This document shows, in pieces, positions 60,522 to 64,000 of a DNA stretch of 64,000 nt (its first letter is position 1; each line of letters starts with the position of its first letter). A program made the position numbers and the translations under genes. Under the pieces are notes generated by a model. It did not search any database and was not told the DNA's origin. It saw nothing but the letters and a program-made list of their open reading frames with translations. The stretch comes from an uncultured Bacilli bacterium (GTDB taxonomy: Bacteria; Bacillota_I; Bacilli_A; RF39; UBA660): assembly GCA_934157235.1 (NCBI GenBank), contig CAKPHH010000003.1, positions 1-64,000 of the forward strand. The letters run 5' to 3'.

Positions 60522-62789
60522 CTATCTTCCTTTTTTACTGATTTTATTTAGTATTTTTTTAGGTACTCTAAATGGATAAATACAGATTTCTTTAATAGCT
60601 TTTTTAGCACCATATGTTTCATATTGATACTTTACTTTATTAGAAAATCTCTTTAGAAGTCCACCATTACTTTGTTGGGTACTTTGAATATATCTTATAT
60701 TTCTATTAATATTCTTTATAGTTTTATCAAATATTCCCATTACATCACTTGCTGGTAACATTTCTTTAATGTTAGTTTCAAAGTTATCTTCTAATATTGA
60801 CTTAATTAATTTTTTCCATTCAGTAATAATGACGCTTTCTTCATATTCTTTAGCTTTTTTCAAAATATTCTTTTTCATAGTAGTCATTTTAGTATTATCA
60901 CTAAAGTACTCAACTATTTTATTAGCCATTTCATCAACATCATAGGTATTTATTAGGTAACCATCTACTTCATTATCAATTATATCACGTAGTCCTAAAA
61001 TATTGAATGCTATTGTAGGGATACCGAAAGTTGCGGCTTCAGTTATTACCATTCCAAAACCTTCACTTTGACTAGTTAGTATTAAAAGACTAGCATCTTT
61101 ATAGTACTTTTCAACATTACTTGTTTCTCCTACGAAATCAATATTTTCCTTAGGAATAGCTAGTTCTTTTAATAAAGTTCCTAAAGTTTTATTGGTACCA
61201 TTTAATAGTTTCATTTTTAAATTTATTTTTCCAACTACAGTTAACTTTAATTCCTTATCTTTATCAAGAGCTTTTTTAAAGGCTTCTAGAGTTAATTCGA
61301 TGTGTTTTAGGCTATCATTAAATCTACCCACACAAATAATATTCTTATTATTTTCAGTTGCTTTATTCGATACTTTAAATGAATTAGGGTTTGGAATATA
61401 GTAAGAATTATTTTGTTTTATAGCATGAAGTTTAGCACTTACGGAATTAGTCCATACTACAGCAGTAGCATTTTTATAACAATTGTCACGTATTTCTAAA
61501 ACATTTTGTAGATATGGTAATTCAGCTGGTAAATAATAACTATAATGATTGGAAGCAATAGTTTTTATATTATTTTCACTAAGTAGTTTGTAGGTATTTA
61601 AAACATTTAAATCTAGGTTTTGATTTCCTATATATAAATCTATCTTTAATAATTTACAAATACTTAATATAGCAACAGGTAAATTAGTATTTATTGCTTT
61701 ACCTACTTTGATAATATTTACTTCTTTTGGTATTTTAAAACCATTTTCATAATCTATTTCTGAAGCGACAAAGAATAGTTCATAATCATTTTTTAAGTTT
61801 TTGAAGATTGTTGTTAAAACTCTTTCAATACCACCTTTTATCCAAACATTATTGTAAAATAAGATTTTCTTTTTATTAGAATTAGTGAATTTAAAATTAC
61901 TATTTTGTTCATATAAAAAATTAGTGTTAAAAAATTTTATTAAAGTTTTTTCTTCAGACTTAAATACTTTTAATATTTTTTCATACATAGCAATAGCAGT
62001 GTTATAACTATGCATAGAGTTTTTAAATAATAGTATAGTATTAAGCATTTCTGATAAATCATTATTAAAATAATCCTTAAACTCTTCATCTGATATTTGA
62101 GATATGAATCTAGAATGAAGTTCATCAACTTCATGTTGAACTGTTTTGATTGTTCTTGATCCTTGTTCTTTGTGTTGTCTTGATTTTACTAAGACTTTGT
62201 CTAAAATAACAAACTTTTCAGATAAGGCAAAAGCAGCCCAACGATCATAGTCTTGAGTAGCTTTTAGTTCTGGTTTAAAGCCACCATGCTTTTCAAATAG
62301 AACTTTTGGGATTAATAAAGCACAACCATTTAGACCAGTTGTAACATTAAAAGTTAAGTATGATAAAGGATATTTTTCAAGTTCTGGCGATAAATGATGT
62401 TCTTCCAAGAAATTTAAATCTTGATCAACTAATTCAACATTACAAGCGATGATAGAGTTTTTGTTTTTTTGCTTTTGAAGACAAGCCATTTCATCTTCTA
62501 CTTTAGTTGGATAATAAACATCATCATGACTTAGCCATGATACATATTTACCAGCCATTTTCTCAATACCATAGTTTAGGGCAGTGGCAACTCCACCATT
62601 TTCTTTTTTAAAATATCTTATTTTATTTCCATAACTTTTACAAATTTTATCAGTATTATCTTGTGAGCCATCATTAACGACTATTATTTCAATATTTTTA
62701 TAAGTCTGATTCAAAGCGGAATCTATGGCTTCTTTTATATATTTTTCACCGTTATATACCGGTATTATTATGCTTACCTTATTATTCAC
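60522..62789 (-). CDS. Two-domain glycosyltransferase, GT2 plus GT4
   Basis: Residues 1-225 are a GT-A family 2 domain (VSIIIPVYNGEKYIKEAIDS, KYVSWLSHDDVYYP, ATQDYDRWAAFAL). Residues 305-680 are a GT-B family 4 domain (KKILFYNNVWIKGGIERVLT, NIICVGRFNDSLKHIELTLE, LTSQSEGFGMVITEAATFGI). A ~75-residue basic tail follows. The protein could add two sugars in turn to a growing surface glycan. Start is GTG, set by AGGAGATGTAAAA and overlapping the end of the pyruvyltransferase-like gene by eight bases. The first domain is paralogous to the 59528 protein. Confidence 0.88.
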   Translation of the reverse strand: MNNKVSIIIPVYNGEKYIKEAIDSALNQTYKNIEIIVVNDGSQDNTDKICKSYGNKIRYFKKENGGVATALNYGIEKMAGKYVSWLSHDDVYYPTKVEDEMACLQKQKNKNSIIACNVELVDQDLNFLEEHHLSPELEKYPLSYLTFNVTTGLNGCALLIPKVLFEKHGGFKPELKATQDYDRWAAFALSEKFVILDKVLVKSRQHKEQGSRTIKTVQHEVDELHSRFISQISDEEFKDYFNNDLSEMLNTILLFKNSMHSYNTAIAMYEKILKVFKSEEKTLIKFFNTNFLYEQNSNFKFTNSNKKKILFYNNVWIKGGIERVLTTIFKNLKNDYELFFVASEIDYENGFKIPKEVNIIKVGKAINTNLPVAILSICKLLKIDLYIGNQNLDLNVLNTYKLLSENNIKTIASNHYSYYLPAELPYLQNVLEIRDNCYKNATAVVWTNSVSAKLHAIKQNNSYYIPNPNSFKVSNKATENNKNIICVGRFNDSLKHIELTLEAFKKALDKDKELKLTVVGKINLKMKLLNGTNKTLGTLLKELAIPKENIDFVGETSNVEKYYKDASLLILTSQSEGFGMVITEAATFGIPTIAFNILGLRDIIDNEVDGYLINTYDVDEMANKIVEYFSDNTKMTTMKKNILKKAKEYEESVIITEWKKLIKSILEDNFETNIKEMLPASDVMGIFDKTIKNINRNIRYIQSTQQSNGGLLKRFSNKVKYQYETYGAKKAIKEICIYPFRVPKKILNKISKKGR

Positions 62790-64000
62790 TTTTACATCTC
62801 CTCATAATACGTTTTATCTTTCTTAATATTTCTGTTAAGCGCCAACTTTTTGAGTTTAAAATCTTGTTTTTCTCCTCTACGGCTTCCTCATATTTAGTAT
62901 TTAATTCTTTTACTTGTTTTCTTAACATTTTATTTTGAAGAAATAATTCTTCATAGGCAATATCTACTTTTACTTTAGTAGGACCTAAACTATTTTGTAA
63001 AAAGGCAAACGAACTTTCTTTTAGTTTTTCGATATTTGCATCTATTTCTTCATAGTTAATAGCTACTTCGGTACTTTTTACACTATTTAGACTACTGAAA
63101 TTAATAGACTCTAGGTTTCCTTTTAAGTTGTTGAAAAGAGTTTTAAATCTACTTAGAGCTTTACTCTTTTTACCAATGCAAATTATTTTTTTATGAAATA
63201 TTGTTCCAAATATTACACCATGGTAGGAATCTGTTACTAGATATTCACATTTTCTGATTCCATCTAACCATTTAGAAATACTATTATATTTAAAGATAGT
63301 TGTTGTTCCTAGGGTTTCAGTGTTTCCTTTAATATTTACTATTTTTTTCTTAGGGAATAGTCTATTAAAGTTTTTATCATTTAAGATTGTATTTTCATGG
63401 TCCATAACAAAATAAACGGCAACATCTATTTTTTCATCATAAGTTTCAGTTATTAACTTTTCATATTCTTCTTTCTTTAATAATAATGTTGGATCAAGAA
63501 CAACAGTTGACTCTTGATTAAATCTATTAGAAAGGATTTTTTGCCCTTCCTCTTCTCTTACAGAAATATTATAGAAGGTTTTAAGTAGTCCTTTGCAATC
63601 TTCTGTTTCTTCTTCGTTTCCTTCAAAATCATTGGTACCAAAACTAGCGGCATAGGATATTTTATTTTTACCTTTAGCAAAATCTAGAAAGTAAGTTTCC
63701 ATGTTAGCTCCAGTAATTTGTTTACGCCATACTTGATCACTACCAGTAATATACATATCTAGATAATCAGTTAAAATATTTAATTCATCTTTATTTTTGA
63801 ATCTTGGTGTCATATTTAAATATTTTTTACGGAAGTTTAAAAACTCTATAGTACGATATCTTTCTAAAGGATTAAATTCTTTAAAAGGATCAAAATCTAT
63901 TATATAAGGGTTATAACCTACTTTTTTAACAGCTTCACTTAAAGAATAAGCAACTAAATTAGCTCCATAGTTGTAGTTTTCATAATGAAAGTTAATTATT
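62782..64000 (-). CDS. Polysaccharide pyruvyl transferase family protein, 5' end missing
   Basis: The frame is open to the window edge. It begins there with INFHYENYNYGANLVAYSLS, the family's early NYGAxL motif, so only a short N-terminus is missing. Further marks are YITGSDQVWRKQI, KISYAASFGTNDF, FYNISVREEEGQKIL, VVLDPTLLL and YLVTDSYHGVIFGTIF with the usual His. These enzymes put ketal pyruvate on surface glycans; other members have other roles. The C-terminal ~50 residues are a coiled coil ending in NSKSWRLTEILRKIKRI, a tail often seen on glycosyltransferases. It heads the visible cluster. Confidence 0.85.
   Translation of the reverse strand, partial: IINFHYENYNYGANLVAYSLSEAVKKVGYNPYIIDFDPFKEFNPLERYRTIEFLNFRKKYLNMTPRFKNKDELNILTDYLDMYITGSDQVWRKQITGANMETYFLDFAKGKNKISYAASFGTNDFEGNEEETEDCKGLLKTFYNISVREEEGQKILSNRFNQESTVVLDPTLLLKKEEYEKLITETYDEKIDVAVYFVMDHENTILNDKNFNRLFPKKKIVNIKGNTETLGTTTIFKYNSISKWLDGIRKCEYLVTDSYHGVIFGTIFHKKIICIGKKSKALSRFKTLFNNLKGNLESINFSSLNSVKSTEVAINYEEIDANIEKLKESSFAFLQNSLGPTKVKVDIAYEELFLQNKMLRKQVKELNTKYEEAVEEKNKILNSKSWRLTEILRKIKRIMRRCKSE

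Overview
The window is about 30% GC and almost entirely coding. It looks like chromosome from a low-GC Gram-positive bacterium (Bacillota), probably a gut-type, uncultured Bacilli lineage. The evidence is AGGAGG-type ribosome binding sites, T-box riboswitches, LPxTG-anchored surface proteins, a LiaF-like operon and alanine racemase. UGA is a stop here and Trp is UGG, so this is not a mycoplasma code. The lineage is inference; I see no rRNA, tRNA, transposase, integrase or CRISPR array. Nearly every gene lies on the minus strand. The plus-strand genes are the Nudix hydrolase, a diaminopentanoate dehydrogenase-like gene, a SMUG2-like glycosylase and an acyltransferase.

Layout. 1-7000: small hypothetical genes, a membrane-anchored HTH regulator, a Nudix hydrolase and a run of damaged genes (zinc-ribbon protein, SDR, GNAT). 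7200-14450: thrS and lysK with their leaders, flanking a DUF3592 protein, MTA/SAH nucleosidase, an EVE-HNH nuclease and an ASCH protein. 14480-18000: a nucleotidyltransferase-fold pair and a pilin-like LRR protein. 18085-24050: an ABC-2 exporter operon and a TetR/LiaF/DUF4097 envelope operon. 24100-28900: an LPxTG pilin-like protein, an ABC exporter with an attenuator-like leader, and VanZ-RDD. 28970-33210: ASCH, MBL-fold, asnS with T-box, and the dehydrogenase. 33290-49550: membrane proteins, SMUG2-like, alr, a vWA surface protein, a Ca-type P-ATPase, GT4, Mbeg1-like, thioredoxin-like, a broken cupin, macrodomain, and a Zn/Cd ATPase with an ArsR sensor. 49650-57200: a second LPxTG protein carrying a tetranucleotide repeat, then YfhO, TSCPD, membrane proteins and a lipid kinase. 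57300-64000: acyltransferase and a surface-glycan glycosyltransferase cluster running off the end.

The most interesting signal is regulatory. All three aminoacyl-tRNA synthetase genes here are preceded by a short, well-started ORF enriched in the cognate amino acid codon: Thr-rich before thrS, Lys-containing before lysK, and six consecutive Asn codons before asnS. The Thr and Lys leaders share one frame, an NNQL start and an IDCFS end, whose codons are an inverted repeat that can form an RNA hairpin around the test codons. In the Lys leader all four classical attenuator segments can be drawn, including an 11-bp antiterminator. thrS and asnS also have T-boxes, so two amino-acid sensors appear stacked on one gene.

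A second theme is surface variation. The two paralogous LPxTG proteins carry different candidate switches: an 11.5-copy tetranucleotide repeat inside the coding sequence of one, and a 16-bp inverted-repeat pair around the promoter region of the other. A third theme is gene decay: at least four genes are broken by single small lesions, which could be real or could be assembly errors.
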